From Laguncularia racemosa (Eukaryota > Streptophyta > Magnoliopsida > Myrtales > Combretaceae): DNA of 64,000 bases. Positions within the stretch are counted from its first letter, which is position 1, and each line of letters opens with the position of its first letter. Location: NCBI GenBank assembly GCA_037954665.1, contig JBBMOL010000300.1:186001-250000 (forward strand), written 5' to 3'. A program made the translations under genes and the position numbers. Of this stretch, positions 22,603 to 33,610 are shown one piece after another. The notes beneath the pieces were generated by a model that did not search any database, was not told where the DNA came from, and worked only from the letters and a program-made list of their open reading frames with translations.

Positions 22603-22615
22603 GCTTGAGGGGGAG

Positions 22616-22877
22616 TGAAGAAAATAAATTATTTTTAGTAGTGTTTATTTTTTTCACTATTTTTTATTTATGTTTGTGTTGTCATCCAAGTCAAATCTGT
22701 TTTGTATGTGTACTACTTGGATAAGGTTTGAATAGATAGAGTTATTTTTCTTTGGATGAGTTTATATCATCCTAGTTAGCTAGATTTGAGGGATAGACAT
22801 ATCCAAGGTGTAATACATGCTGTATATATTTTCTGTTCAACTCATAATGTTTGTTAATAAGAGAGGTTTTTTCCATC
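22616..22877 (+). repeat. right LTR of copia D
   Basis: A 262-bp LTR from TGAAGAAAAT to TTCCATC, followed by AAAAC. Confidence 0.85.
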
Positions 22878-22882
22878 AAAAC

Positions 22883-23290
22883 TCTTCAAAAACTAATGGC
22901 ATAATCCTTAAGACTTCCTGTATTGACACTCCACAACAAAATAGAGTGATAGAATGGAAAAATCGCCACTTGCATAATACAGTTCAAGTCTTCTATTCCA
23001 TCATCATGTACCATCACATTTTTAGGGAGAAGTTGCTCTAAAGACAACCCATCTACCCAAGTTGGAACTTCTATTGAATGCTTCCAAACTGATAATGGTT
23101 GCGAATATGTGAACCTTATGTTGACACATTTTTTCAAAAATAATTGCATAATCCATGGGACTTCCTATACTGATACTCCATAACAAAATGAAGTGGCAGA
23201 ATGGAAAAATCGCCACTTACTTAATATGGTTTGAGCCCTTCTATTCCATCATCATGTACCATCACATTTTTTGAGAGAAGCTAACGGCAA
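22883..23290 (+). pseudogene. copia A integrase, segment 2, with internal tandem duplication
   Basis: The integrase core resumes with SCIDTPQQNRVIEWKNRHLH (Glu region; the Glu-Arg of the usual AERK reads EWK). After about 130 bp the same stretch is repeated: text matching 18560-18632 (CFQTDNGCEYVN-like) and then a second DTPQQNEVAEWKNRHLL at 23170-23220. Both copies share the EWK change, so the duplication came after that mutation. Multiple stops are present. Confidence 0.82.
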
Positions 23291-23920
23291 CCCATCTTAT
23301 TAATTGTATTCCATCTCAAAACTCTAATAGAATTATTGGTTGATTTTTCTCCCTCAATTATAACACTGTTCTTCAAAATTTTTGGATGCACTACTTATGT
23401 CCATATTAACAAGAGCCATTGTACTAAGCTAGACCCTTGATCCTTGAAATGCCTCTTTTTGGGTTACTTTAATACGGAAAAGGGGTATTGTTGTTACCAT
23501 CATCCAAGTAAAATATTTTTTATTTTTATGGATGTAAGTTTTCATGAAAATGAAGTCTACTACCCTGTCCTAGAGTCTTAGCTTTAGGGGGAGAATTTAT
23601 CTAACAAAGAAAACCTGTTTTGGCTTTTTCTACTTGATACGGCTCCTGTTCACCAAAATATAGCAGCGCCAACTTCTGTTCACCAAGATACAACAGCACC
23701 AGTAGCTTTTGTTCAATTTGATATACCAAAAGTTGATACTAGTGCATCCAATACACTTGATACAACAGTTGCAGCCCTTGTTCTGACCAATACAACAGCT
23801 CAGCCTAACCTTGTTCAACCTCATGATTATTCAAATCAACCTTTAAATTCTATTGGTTCATCCAATTCATCGCTTCGGGGTCTTCAGCAATATAGGTTAG
23901 TCTACACAAGAAAACATAAG
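23290..23920 (+). pseudogene. copia A integrase C-terminus and variable linker
   Basis: Broken frames read KIFGCTTYVHINKSHCTKLD, SLKCLFLGY and YHHPSKIFFIFMDVSFHENE, the conserved end of copia integrase. A Thr/Ala/Gln-rich linker follows (VHQDTTAPVAFVQFDIPKVD, 23650-23900) with imperfect repeats of ACCAAGATACAACAGC. Confidence 0.78.
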
Positions 23921-23921
23921 G

Positions 23922-24935
23922 ATGATCCAGGAATCTGCCCTAGATAAAGGTCATCCTTCTACTCTTGAAATGACTGATGAGGTTTTTCCTACAGATATTG
24001 ATTTGCCAATTGCCTTAAGAAAGGTAAACAAGTGTACTCAACATCCCATTGATCATTTTATTTCATCTATTCGTGTGTCTCATCAGCACAAATTTTTTTT
24101 CAGAACCCTTGATTCAATTAGACTTCCAGTGAATTTTCAAGATGCAATGCAAGATGGGAATTGGATATGTGCTATGAAGGAAAAGATGGGTACTTTAGAA
24201 AGAAATGGAACATGGGAAATAATTGACTGCCCTCTTGAGAAGAAGATAGTTGGGTGCAAATGGATATATAACTTAATATAAGTTAGATGGCACTTTGGAG
24301 AGATACAAAGCAAGATTAGTGGTTAAGGGATACACTCAAACATATGGAGTTACCTATTGGGAAACTTTTTTCCTGGTGGCAAAAATGAATACTATAAGTG
24401 TTCTTTCTCTTGTAGCTAACCTAAATTGGGCTCTACAACAATTTGATGTGAAGAATGTATTCCTACATGGTGACCTAGAAGCGGAAGTATATATGGCAGT
24501 TCTACTCGGATTTGGAGACCAGTTTGGCCAGAACAAAGTATGTAAGTTAAAGAAGGCTCTTTATGGCTTGAAACAATCACCACGAGCATGGTTTGGAAGA
24601 TTCACAAAAGCAATGCTACAAATGAGATACAAACAATGCCAGGGTGACTATACTCTATTTGTTAAGCATTTTGATAAAGGCAGACTTGCTATACTTCATG
24701 TTTATGTACATGATATAATTATCACTGTGAATGCATTTGGCTAGAGTTTAAAATCAAGGATTTGGGTCAACGTACTTTTAAGGGATAGAAGTAGCCTATT
24801 CAAAGCAAGGGATCTTTATATCTCAAAGGAAGCACACATTAGACCTGTTAAAGAAAGCTGGGAAGCTTAAGTGTAGACCAATGAACATTCCTATTGAGTA
24901 GAATCATAAATTGGGTAGACGAGATGATGGGGCAG
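23922..24935 (+). pseudogene. copia A reverse transcriptase, first part
   Basis: Two frames (23922-24281 and 24295-24744) read DLPIALRKVNKCTQHPIDHF, MKEKMGTLERNGTWEIIDCP, VGCKWIYNL, RYKARLVVKGYTQTYGVTYW, QQFDVKNVFLHGDLEAEVYM and KKALYGLKQSPRAWFGRF. The catalytic box reads VYVHDIIITV, with His for one Asp. A frameshift at about 24285 and several later stops are present. The frame is cut at 24935 by copia E and continues at 30061. Confidence 0.88.
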
Positions 24936-25122
24936 TGTTGACATATATGTAATATTATTGTGCTAGCTAGGAGATTTTATTACAGAATTAAATATTAGAT
25001 AGGAGATTTTATTTTCTTTCCTAATATAGCATTCTTGTAAGTGTATATATACACTATGTCTATGTAAAAAGATCAAGAAGAAGAGGAATAAAAAACTAAT
25101 CTCTTTCCTCCTAAATTCTTTA
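24936..25122 (+). repeat. 5' LTR of copia E
   Basis: A short 187-bp LTR from TGTTGACATA to AAATTCTTTA. A palindromic GTGTATATATACAC segment (about 25039-25052) may serve as the TATA region. Confidence 0.95.
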
Positions 25123-25134
25123 TGGTATCAGAGC
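25123..25134 (+). other. primer-binding site of copia E
   Basis: TGGTATCAGAGC, an exact match to the initiator-Met tRNA primer sequence used by plant copia elements, directly abuts the LTR. Confidence 0.93.
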
Positions 25135-25654
25135 CTAAAACCACTTTTTAGGTCAATTTTTTTTTTCTTCTTTTTTTTGGCGCGGTTTATTTTTGAAACC
25201 CTAGAACGCTGTACAAGAGGTTTTTTCTTCGAAGGTAGTCGACACCACCCATCCCAAGAGGAGCGCCACCCTTTTCCGACCGACCCTTTCTTCTCCGACC
25301 ACCGGAAACCGTGTGTGTGACTCACACACACGACCTGAAGCTTTGTCGGCCGTCGGCGCGTGAGGCGCGTGGGAACTGTTCCGACCACCGTTTTTCGTGG
25401 GCTTTCCACTGTCTTGTTCGCCCTTATTTTCCGACACCCTTCAACTGTTTTCCAGGTGATTTCGTTTCTTTTTAGGTTGTGTCCAAGTGTTTTTTTGCTT
25501 TAGGTTGTGCTCATTACTTCCCTGTGTATATTCATATGGGTTTGACAGTTTGTGTATGGGTACGGGTTTGAAAGTTTACGAACTATTCTGTTTGCTCTTC
25601 CTTCGAGGCTATTTAATTCTGTAGTCTTAATTGCTTGGGTTAACTGTTTGCATT

Positions 25655-26752
25655 ATGGAAACTGATAAGAGAATTGCTGGAATTAGTATTGATAATCCGT
25701 CACTGCAAATCAGCCATGTCAAGCTTGATGGGGACAATTACCTTGCTTGGTCACAGTCTTGTTTATTGTTTATCAAAGCTAGGGGAATGCAGGATTATAT
25801 TACCGGTGTTAAAGTCAAACCAGTAGCAACCGATCCATTATTCCATCAATGGGATTCTGAAAATTCCTTGGTAATAGCCTGGCTTATCAATTCCATGCAG
25901 CCCCATATTTCAAGAACATACTTATTGCTTGACACAGCAGCAAAGATATGGAATGTTGTAACCCTCACCTATTCATGGCTGGGAAATGATGCTCAGATTT
26001 ATGAGATTCGGAACAAGGTCCATGGGTTGAAGCAAGGAGAAATGACAATTTCCCATTATTTTTCTGAGTTGAATGGTTTGTGGCAAGAGCTTGACTATTA
26101 TCAAGATTTTCAGGCAGATTGTACCGGAGATGTAGTAAAGTTCCAGAAATTACTTGCAAAAGAAAGGGTGTATGATTTTTTGGCTGGGTTAAACAATGAA
26201 TTTGATCAGATCAGAGTTCATGTTCTCGGTAAGACACCTTTTCCTTCTCTTGAGGAGGCATATTCCTATGTTCAACAGGAAGAAAGCAGGCGCAGTGCCA
26301 TGCTCTATATCCCGCAGGTTGAAAAGTCTGGTTTGGTAGCTGTTAGTGATTCATCTGAGCAGCTGAAAGCACACAGTTCTCATAAAGATCATTTACGATG
26401 TGATTATTGTGGGAAACCACGACATACTAAAGAGACTTGCTGGAAGCTACATGGATGTCCAATAAGAGGTCGTGGAGGTAAACGGGTTAACTCTACTCGG
26501 GCCAATTTGTCTGAAGCTATGGAGTCTATTCCTGAGATGACTCACTCTGGTTTTTTCTCTCCTGATGAGATTCAGCATCTCAACCGTCTTTTGTCTCATC
26601 AAGAATCTTCTTCCAGTAGCAAATCCAATTTTGTGCAGTCAGGTAATGCTTTTTCTGCTACCCTTGATACTAATTGTTGGATTATTGATTCTGGTGCGAA
26701 TAGACACATGACGGGCTCCTCAAAAATCTTGTTGAATACTCACCGTGTTTAA
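25655..26752 (+). pseudogene. copia E gag with protease N-terminus
   Basis: 365 codons starting METDKRIAG. A longer frame opens at 25631, but this Met matches the usual copia Gag start. Domains: a DUF4219-like N-terminus (VKLDGDNYLAWSQSCLLFIK, residues about 31-50), UBN2 gag core to about residue 200, an intact CCHC knuckle CDYCGKPRHTKETC (residues 249-262), and protease DSGA with Asp at residue 345. The frame stops just after LLNTHRV by a frameshift. Downstream protease text (DNVRIADGSFTPVSGTGSVF) is in another frame, so Gag would be made but full Gag-Pol would not. Confidence 0.93.
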
Positions 26753-26756
26753 AAAG

Positions 26757-29700
26757 AGATAATGTCCGAATTGCCGATGGTTCTTTCACCCCAGTATCTG
26801 GAACAGGTTCTGTTTTTTGTACTCCTCATATCGAACTATCCTCTGTGCTTCATGTCCCTCAATTTCCTGTCAATCTCTTATCTGTCAGTGCACTTACAAA
26901 AAATCTCAACTATAAAATTGAGTTTTTCCCTGATCATTGTGTCTTTCAGGATCTTCAAACAGGGAAGAGGATTGGCAGTGGTAGATTGCACGATGGCTTA
27001 TGTCTGTTGGATGGGGGTCAAGGTTCTAGTCTTCAGCAGGCCTTTTTTGGGGGAAAAAAGGATGTTAATAAGGAAATATTGCATTGGCACAGGCGTTTGG
27101 GCCATCCCTCTTTTTTAGTGTTACGCAAATTATTTCCTAGTTTGTTTTCAAAGACTCAGTCTGATTCTTTATTTTGTGATGCTTGCGAATATGCAAAACA
27201 TTCTCGAAACTCTTATCCTTTGAGTAATAATAAAAGCAAGTCTCCTTTTATGACTATTCACTTTGATGTTTGGGGCCCTACTCAGACTACTTCTTTGTCT
27301 GGTAGTCGATGGTTTGTCACTTTTATTGATTGTTGCACTAGGATGACTTGGGTATATCTACTTAAGGCTAAAAGTGATGTGTTTTCCTGTTTTCAGTCTT
27401 TTCATAAGATGGTTTGTACTTAATTTGATGCTAAAATAAAGATTCTTAGGACTGATAATGGCACTGAATACATCAATAGCAGATTTGGTTCTTATTTGGA
27501 GTCGCATGGGATAATTCATCAGACTAGTTGTCCATATACAAGTGCACAGAATGGGGTAGCTGAAAGGAAGAATAGGCATCTTTTGGAAGTTGCTAGGTCA
27601 CTTATGTTTACCATGAATCTTCCTAAGCCTTACTGGGGGGATGCAATTCTAATTGCTGCATATCTTATCAACCGAATGCCTCTAAGGGCTCTTGACTATC
27701 GGAGTCCTTTAGAAACCTTGAAAGGACAAAATACGTACACTGTTCCTCCAAAGGTATTTGGATGCATTTGTTTTGTTCATATTAAGGATGCTGGAAAACT
27801 AGATCCACGAGCCCTTAGGTGTGTGTTTATTGGGTATTCGCCAACACAAAAGGGTTACAGATGCTATCACCCTCAATCTCGGAAGTATTTTGTAAGCATG
27901 GATGTTACTTTCAGAGAGACCGAACCTTACTTCAGTCCAACCCAATCATCTCTTCAGGGGGAGAATAATGCAAAGGAAGAGATGATACCTAGTTCTGTGA
28001 CTCTTATTGATCTTAACCCAAGAGAAAATGATGGTCAGAAGGAGACTATTATCCAGGGGGAGAAAATTGGGTGTTTAGACAAACCTGATTTGAAGAGGTA
28101 CTCGAGGAGAGACAAAGACAAGACAGAAGAAGCCATTGTGCAACCTACTCTCTGCTGCCAAGAATCCTCCTCTTCTGGTGAGTTACCTTTTGATGATTTA
28201 GATAAACCTATTTCTCAAAGGAAAGGTGTCAGGGCCTGTACTAAACATCCCATTTCTAATTTTGTTTCCTATGATTCTTTGTCTCCCTCCTATAGAGCTT
28301 TTTCCTTGTCCATTTCGTCTGTGTCTATTCCACAGGATTGGAAGGAAGCACTCAACGATCCAAAATGGAAGAGAGCAATGATTGAAGAAATGAAAGCCTT
28401 GACTAAGAATGAGACTTGGGAGCTTGTCGCCTCTCCACCTGGAAAAAAACTAGTAGGCTGTAAATGGGTGTTCACCATAAAACACAGAGTTGATGGATCA
28501 ATTGACAGGTTCAAAGCAAGATTGGTAGCTAAAGGATTCACTCAAACCTATGGAGTGGACTACCAAGAGACTTTTGCTCCAGTAGCTAAAATGAACACGA
28601 TCAGAATCCTGTTATCATGTGCAGCCAACTTTGACTAGGATTTACAGCAATTTGATGTTAAAAATGCCTTTCTACATGGAGATTTAGAAGAAGAAGTGTT
28701 TATGGAGATCCCTCCTGGATTTGATAATGAAACAACACATGGGAAAGTATGCAGACTGAAAAAGGCCTTGTATGGATTAAAGCAATCTCACAGAGCATGG
28801 TTCGATAGGTTCAGCAAAGCTATGATCTCCTTTGGCTATCAACAGAGTAATGCGGATCATACACTATTTATTAAACATAATGAGGGTAAAGTTACTATTC
28901 TCATAGTTTATGTTGATGATATAGTAATGACAGGAGATGATAAAGAGGAGATGGCTCAATTGAAGAAACTTTTGGCTCAGGAATTTGAAATCAAGGATCT
29001 AGGAAACTGCAATATTTCCTAGGAATTGAAGTTGCTAGATCAAAGAAAGGTATCTTCATTTCTCAGAGAAAATATATTCTGGATCTCTTGGAAGAAACTG
29101 GCATGATGGGGTGTAAACCAGCAGAATCTCCCATTGAAAACAACCACAAGCTGCAGGCTGGAGTTGGTGATTCAGTTGATTTAGGGAGATACCAGAGATT
29201 AGTAGGAAGACTGATATATCTCTCGTACACTAGACCGGACATTACATATGTAGTCAGTCTAGTGAGTCAGTTTATGCATGATCCACGAGAATCACACATG
29301 CAAGCAGTATATCGCATCTTGAGATATCTGAAGTCTGCTCCTGGAAAAGGACTGCTGTTCGCCAAGCATGGTCACCTTCAGATAGAATGCTTTACAGATG
29401 CAGATTGGGCTGGATCTCTAAGTGATAGAAGGTCCACCATTAGTTATTGCACACTTGTAGGAGGGAACCTTGTAACATGAAGGAGCAAGAAACAAAGTGT
29501 AGTTGCTCGATCAAGTACTGAAGTAGAATACAGAGCTATGGCTCAAGGGGTTTGTGAGCTTCTGTGGTTACAGAAGATATTGGAAGAATTAAATCTGTCA
29601 GATAAAGAAGCACCATCCTTGTATTGTGACAATAAAGCTGCTATCAGTATAGCACAAAATCCAGTTCAACATGATCGAACCAAGCATATAGAGATTGATC

Positions 29701-29861
29701 GACACTTCATCAAAGAGAAATTGACTGAGGGCATCTTGAGCTTACATCATGTGACATCTGATAAGCAACTAGCTGATGTATTTACTAATGTGTTGTGTCA
29801 CAGGACCTATCATACCTTAGTTTGCAAGTTGGGCATGTGTGATATCTATGCTCCAACTTGA
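26757..29861 (+). pseudogene. copia E pol: protease end, integrase, RT, RNase H
   Basis: Segments in order: HWHRRLGHPSF ... CDACEYAKH zinc domain, HFDVWGPTQ, RTDNGTEY and NGVAERKNRHL (complete integrase D,D,E), FGCICFVHIKDAGKLDPRAL, RT with DVKNAFLHGDLEEE and VYVDDIVMTG (intact), and RNase H with FTDADWAGS, YRAMAQGVCELLW and LYCDNKAAISIAQN, ending GMCDIYAPT and stop. Lesions: TAA at 27421-27423 (Gln expected), TAG at 28636-28638 (Trp expected), a frameshift near 29010, and TGA at 29478-29480 (Trp expected). All three nonsense changes are of the C:G to T:A type. Otherwise the catalytic residues are preserved. Confidence 0.93.
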
Positions 29862-29868
29862 GGGGGAG

Positions 29869-30055
29869 TGTTGATATATATGTAATATTATTGTGCTAGC
29901 TAGAAGATTTTATTACAGAATTAAATATTAGATAGGAGATTTTATTTTCTTTCCTAATATAGCATTCTTGTAAGTGTATATATACACTATGTCTATGTAA
30001 AAAGATCAAGAAGAAGAGGAATAAAAAACTAATCTCTTTCCTCCTAAATTCTTCA
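29869..30055 (+). repeat. 3' LTR of copia E
   Basis: 187 bp, preceded by AGGGGGAG (29861-29868). It ends AAATTCTTCA, then the TSD GGCAG. Confidence 0.95.
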
Positions 30056-30060
30056 GGCAG

Positions 30061-30752
30061 AAATATATAGGGGCCAGTACCAGAGAATTGTAGGATCGTT
30101 AATATATTTGGCTCACACTAGACTTGATCTAGCTTATGTAGTAGGAATAGTGAGTCAGTTTATGCAAAACCCACATCAAGCACATATGCAAGCAGTTGAA
30201 AAAATATTAAGTTATCTAAAGTCTACTTCTGGGCGTGGAATCTTATATAAGAAAGGAAATTGGATTGTCTTGAAAGCATATACAGATGCAAACTATGCTA
30301 GATCCTTGGCGGCTAGGTCTACTATAGGGTATTGCGCATTTCTTGGGGGAAATTTAGTTGCTTGGAGGAGTAAAAACCAAGCAGTGGTTGCAAGATCTAG
30401 TGTAGAAGCTGAGTTTAGGGCCATGGCTCATGGCATTTGTGAACTGTTGTGGATGAAAATAATTTTAGAAGATATGGGAGTCAAGATTGAAGAAGCAATA
30501 CAGTTATATTGTGACAATAAATCAGTTATTAGTATCACCTCCAATGTAGTTTAGCACAATCAAACTAAGCATATAGAGTTGGATAGATACTTTATAAAAG
30601 AGAAATTAGATAGTGGACTAACCACTACACTGTATGTTCCCTCCAGCAAACAAATAGCAAATATCTACAAAAGGATTATTAGTTGCAAGATTCCAAGACA
30701 TCACTTGCAAGCTGGGAATGGAAGATATCCACTCAGCAGCTTGAGGGGGGAG
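30061..30752 (+). pseudogene. copia A RT C-terminus, RNase H and polypurine tract
   Basis: The frame at 30108-30554 reads YLAHTRLDLAYVVGIVSQFM-like text (with LAHTRLD), AYTDANYARSLAARSTIGYC, VEAEFRAMAHGICELLW and QLYCDNKSVISIT, then a TAG in front of HNQTKHIELD. The frame at 30579-30773 carries DRYFIKEKLDSGL and the C-terminus. The tract GAGGGGGGAG (30743-30752) abuts the right LTR and is the polypurine tract. Confidence 0.88.
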
Positions 30753-31027
30753 TGTAGGAAATTACATAACTAATGTTAGATTTGATTAGAATTAATGATA
30801 GATTTGACTAGTTATTATTTTCAGCATTGTATTTGTTAGAAATAGTTGTAAAATATTTTTCTTATCTGTAAAATATATTTTCTCCTCTCTACATATGTTG
30901 TTTCCTATTTTGTTCCTAGAGTCAAGATCTTAGGAGATCCCTGATTCTGTAATGTAGCTTATAAAAGGCCATTGTACCTTTCTCTCTAAGAAGCAAAATA
31001 ATCACATATTTCTCTACATTCTCTTCA
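30753..31027 (+). repeat. 3' LTR of copia A
   Basis: 275 bp from TGTAGGAAAT to TCTCTTCA, about 91% identical by eye to the 5' LTR. The following bases CGGTG do not repeat the left flank. Confidence 0.92.
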
Positions 31028-31212
31028 CGGTGTTTCTCAATGAAACTTATACACTAATAAGAAGCCTTTGGTGGGCCTAAATTCATGGGGAGTCCATGAC
31101 AGATCCTATTAATGAAGGGATTCATCTCAGCTGGCAATTGTCAACATGGTCTGACGGATGAGATTGAGGGCCAATCTATATAAATACTTTGGTAACCATC
31201 TCAATTGGGACA
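31028..31212. other. unassigned spacer between copia A and copia fragment G
   Basis: No coding frame or repeat recognised. It may be intron or the continuation of fragment G. Confidence 0.4.
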
Positions 31213-32150
31213 TCAAGAGTTCTGGACAGACATTGTTATGCTACTGGATTGTTGCCTTAACAGATCAAACAGGTGATTATAGTGAAGAACACAATGCATC
31301 TCATCACAAATAATGGAGTTTGATACTATTGAGTTCCTCCACTTATCACTTGTGCGTTTGAGCCATTTCATCTCCTTTATTGTAGCATCGTGCCAACCGG
31401 GATGAGACAAGGCAGGATGAACAATTTTTGGAATTTTCACAAAGTCTAGTAATGCAATAAATGAACAATGAGAAGATAGCAAGTGATCATAAGAAATAGA
31501 AGATGAAATAGGATGTACATTGATGTTTACCTTTTGGTAGGGCAATGGAAAGATCAAGATCACTTGAGACTAGATCTGATGAGGAAGAAGAGATTGGTGC
31601 AAGACGTGTAGCAGGAGGTTTTTTCCATTTGGAATAGACCTGGTGAATAGGAGGTGGGGGTGGTTGTGGTTGAGGTGGTGGCTTACTATCAGAAATGGGA
31701 ACATTGATAACTGATATATGATATGATGGACTAAGATATCATCATCAATCCCTGTGTTGGAGAAGTAGAAGATGAAGGAAAGAGTTGAGTATTTTCTAAA
31801 AAGGTAACATCTGTAGATACAAGATACTTGTTAAGAGTAAACAGTAATGCCGATTTCCCTTTTGAAGCTAAGAGTAACTTAAAAAGACACAGTTAAGAGA
31901 TTTATGATCTAATTTGGTTACTTGAAGATGAACATCACGAACTGAGCAAGTACTACTGATATTTGGAGTTCAATAGTAAACAAAAGCATGTGCACATAGT
32001 TGGTTTACCAAACTCAGCAATGGTAATGACAGGATGAGAAGAGGGCTTCAGTGCTTCCCAATGCTGAGAAAATTTTGTAAATTCATCTACAGAGGCTGTA
32101 ATTGTCTTTTCAAAAGAGAAGCTGGTGTAGCCATTACATAGAATGAGGAA
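31213..32150 (-). mobile_element. copia fragment G, related to copia F
   Basis: A degenerate copia remnant on the minus strand with no LTRs seen. The frame at 31213-31563 reads PISSSISYDHLLSSHCSFIA and VHPALSHPGWHDATIKEMKW, the linker and RT N-terminus, closely like copia F (PISSCVSYDHLSSSSSSFIA). Upstream on the minus strand are integrase C-terminal text (RDVHLQVTKLDHKSLNCVFL near 31900-31960) and gag/protease-like text (KFSQHWEALKPSSHP near 32040-32080). The order indicates an internal deletion of most of the integrase. Confidence 0.75.
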
Positions 32151-33501
32151 AAAAAAAAAACAAAGAATTACAACCAGATGGGAAACAAAAGGAATCTACT
32201 GAAATGTCCAAAAACAATGAAAAAGAAAAATGCAAAATAGTTAGTTATTTGGTGTGAGCAAGTTGGATTGACTTTGATAGGGGTGGCACCAACTTGGGTG
32301 GCTCTGATGAGGGTGGTTAGAGGGTTGTTCGAGCCTCTATGTGCTGGTGCCTAAAGAGAATAACGGGAGCTTTAGAGGTGCATGTGCCTTACCTACCACT
32401 TGGCTAGTTTGCTAGGTCTGTTGAGGTGAGTTGTGCAGATCTTCAGGTGACCAGACTTCAACATAGTGGCTGGTCTGCTGGTGGCGCTTCTTCCTGGGTT
32501 AGTGGTTACAAAGAAGAGGCACCTGTCAAGGTAACCTAAAGCTATTGCTCACAATGGAAGGAAAAAACAAAAAATATTAGGAGGAAATTTTTTTTCAGAT
32601 TTACCCACCATTACTCACTATGTTAACTGGGCTACAATGCCATGTAAACAAAGAATAATGATAGTTTTCTTGATGATATTTATCACTGGCAATGATGCAG
32701 TTATATATGCATTGAGGTGTCTATATTAGGTGGACATATTAATTAAAAATCCCTGTAACTAAGTCTAGTTAGTTATGCCCTGGAAATAATCCTATAATTA
32801 AATCTTTACATTTTACATTTAATTTACATTCTATGACATTTCCCAAGTAGGAAGGCCTCACATGAGATTGAGGCTTTCTTTCAGTTTGCCAGTTGAGATG
32901 AATGAAAGTTGCTTAATTTTGCTGTGTTAATTTATGATCTATTGTTGTCTTTTACCTCACTTTCATGTAACAATTTACTCAAGTCTCATGTTTTAAGATC
33001 TAGAACACAGCCCTGGACATGGACCCTTCAATCTTTGATCCATTTTCATCTTCATCTGTATCATCATTCTTTAACATTAATGTTCAGCTTTGTTAATCAT
33101 TTGTTACTTGTTCTTCATCTTTGTATGATGTAGCTGTTCATTAATTGATCAAAATATAGGAGTTAAAAACTTCCGGTAATTATATCTCTGTCATGTAAAC
33201 TCAGTGGTGATTGAAGCTGATTCTGGATGCCAGTGGCAGACATCTCTATAATTGAATAAAACTCATTTAAGTAATACCATAAGGCTGGGTTGCTTCTGTA
33301 TGGAACTCATAGACCTGGAGCTTGGGGCAGCACAGGCATAAGTTGACCTGAGTGTCCTATCCTATGTTTCTGCTGATCGTCTCCAGCCATAATCTGTGAA
33401 AGCTTCATAGACTAAAATAAGATCAGTAGAGTAAAATCATGTTCATCTGCATTACTGGGTGGCACAAAAGTTATCTGCAGGTGAGGTGGTATCATATAAT
33501 C
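32151..33501. other. host intron, 3' part
   Basis: AT-rich sequence without a supported gene or repeat. An A homopolymer is at about 32150-32162. Short open frames here (for example 32909-33133) show no protein-family signal. Confidence 0.5.
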
Positions 33502-33585
33502 CTTGCTTTTCCTTTTTCTGTGGCAGTTCATAATTCCCAGTGGTCGACATGCTATGCACTGTGTGAAACTTATGCAAAATTAATC
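33502..33585 (+). repeat. tandem copy of the terminal exon's splice acceptor and first codons
   Basis: This stretch repeats 33586-33669 with an 84-bp period: a T/C tract, TCTGTGGCAG acceptor, then TTCATAATTCCCAGTGGTCG. The copied exon start would read FIIPSGRHAMHCVKLMQN and then TAA (33581-33583). The real exon reads FTIPGGRHALHHAKLMQN at the same place. It is a decoy acceptor with a premature stop. Confidence 0.85.
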
Positions 33586-33610
33586 TTTGCTTTTCCTTTG
33601 TCTGTGGCAG

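Larger units (their letters stand above)
18633..22877 (+). mobile_element. copia D, inserted in copia A integrase
   Basis: A degenerate Ty1/copia element with LTRs at 18633-18815 (truncated) and 22616-22877, both starting TGAAGAAAATAAATTATTTT. AAAAC occurs directly at both ends (18628-18632 and 22878-22882) and is read as the TSD. Gag, protease, integrase, RT and RNase H remnants follow in copia order. A block between protease and integrase is deleted, and a run of about 21 G sits at the integrase junction. Confidence 0.88.
24936..30055 (+). mobile_element. copia E: youngest copia, inserted in copia A RT
   Basis: A 5.1-kb Ty1/copia element with 187-bp LTRs (24936-25122 and 29869-30055) that differ at only three positions, all transitions, and a perfect TSD GGCAG (24931-24935 and 30056-30060). 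The primer site is a perfect TGGTATCAGAGC, and the polypurine tract AGGGGGAG adjoins the right LTR. Gag-pol is almost full length, with two frameshifts and three nonsense codons. It is the most recent insertion in the nest. Confidence 0.96.
3441..31027 (+). mobile_element. copia A: old Ty1/copia element, split by five nested insertions
   Basis: The outer element has two 275-bp LTRs (3441-3715 and 30753-31027) starting TGTAGGAAAT and ending TCTCTTTA/TCTCTTCA. A primer-binding site follows the left LTR and a purine tract (GAGGGGGGAG, 30743-30752) precedes the right one. Removing the inserts leaves gag, protease, integrase, RT and RNase H pieces in canonical copia order on the + strand. The LTRs differ at about 25 of 275 positions by eye, so the element is old. 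The flanking 5-mers CAGCC (left) and CGGTG (right) do not match, so no TSD is visible. All its genes are broken. Confidence 0.9.
483..33610 (+). other. 33.1-kb intron of the ARM-repeat gene, filled with nested transposons
   Basis: The intron is bounded by a GT donor at 483-484 and an AG acceptor at 33609-33610. The flanking exons are in compatible phase and together encode one continuous ARM C-terminus. Inside are a LINE (920-3111), copia A with five further elements inserted directly or indirectly (3441-31027), and a copia fragment (31213-32150). What remains, about 3.5 kb, is plain AT-rich intron. The donor and acceptor are seen directly; splicing across this distance is inferred. Confidence 0.7.
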
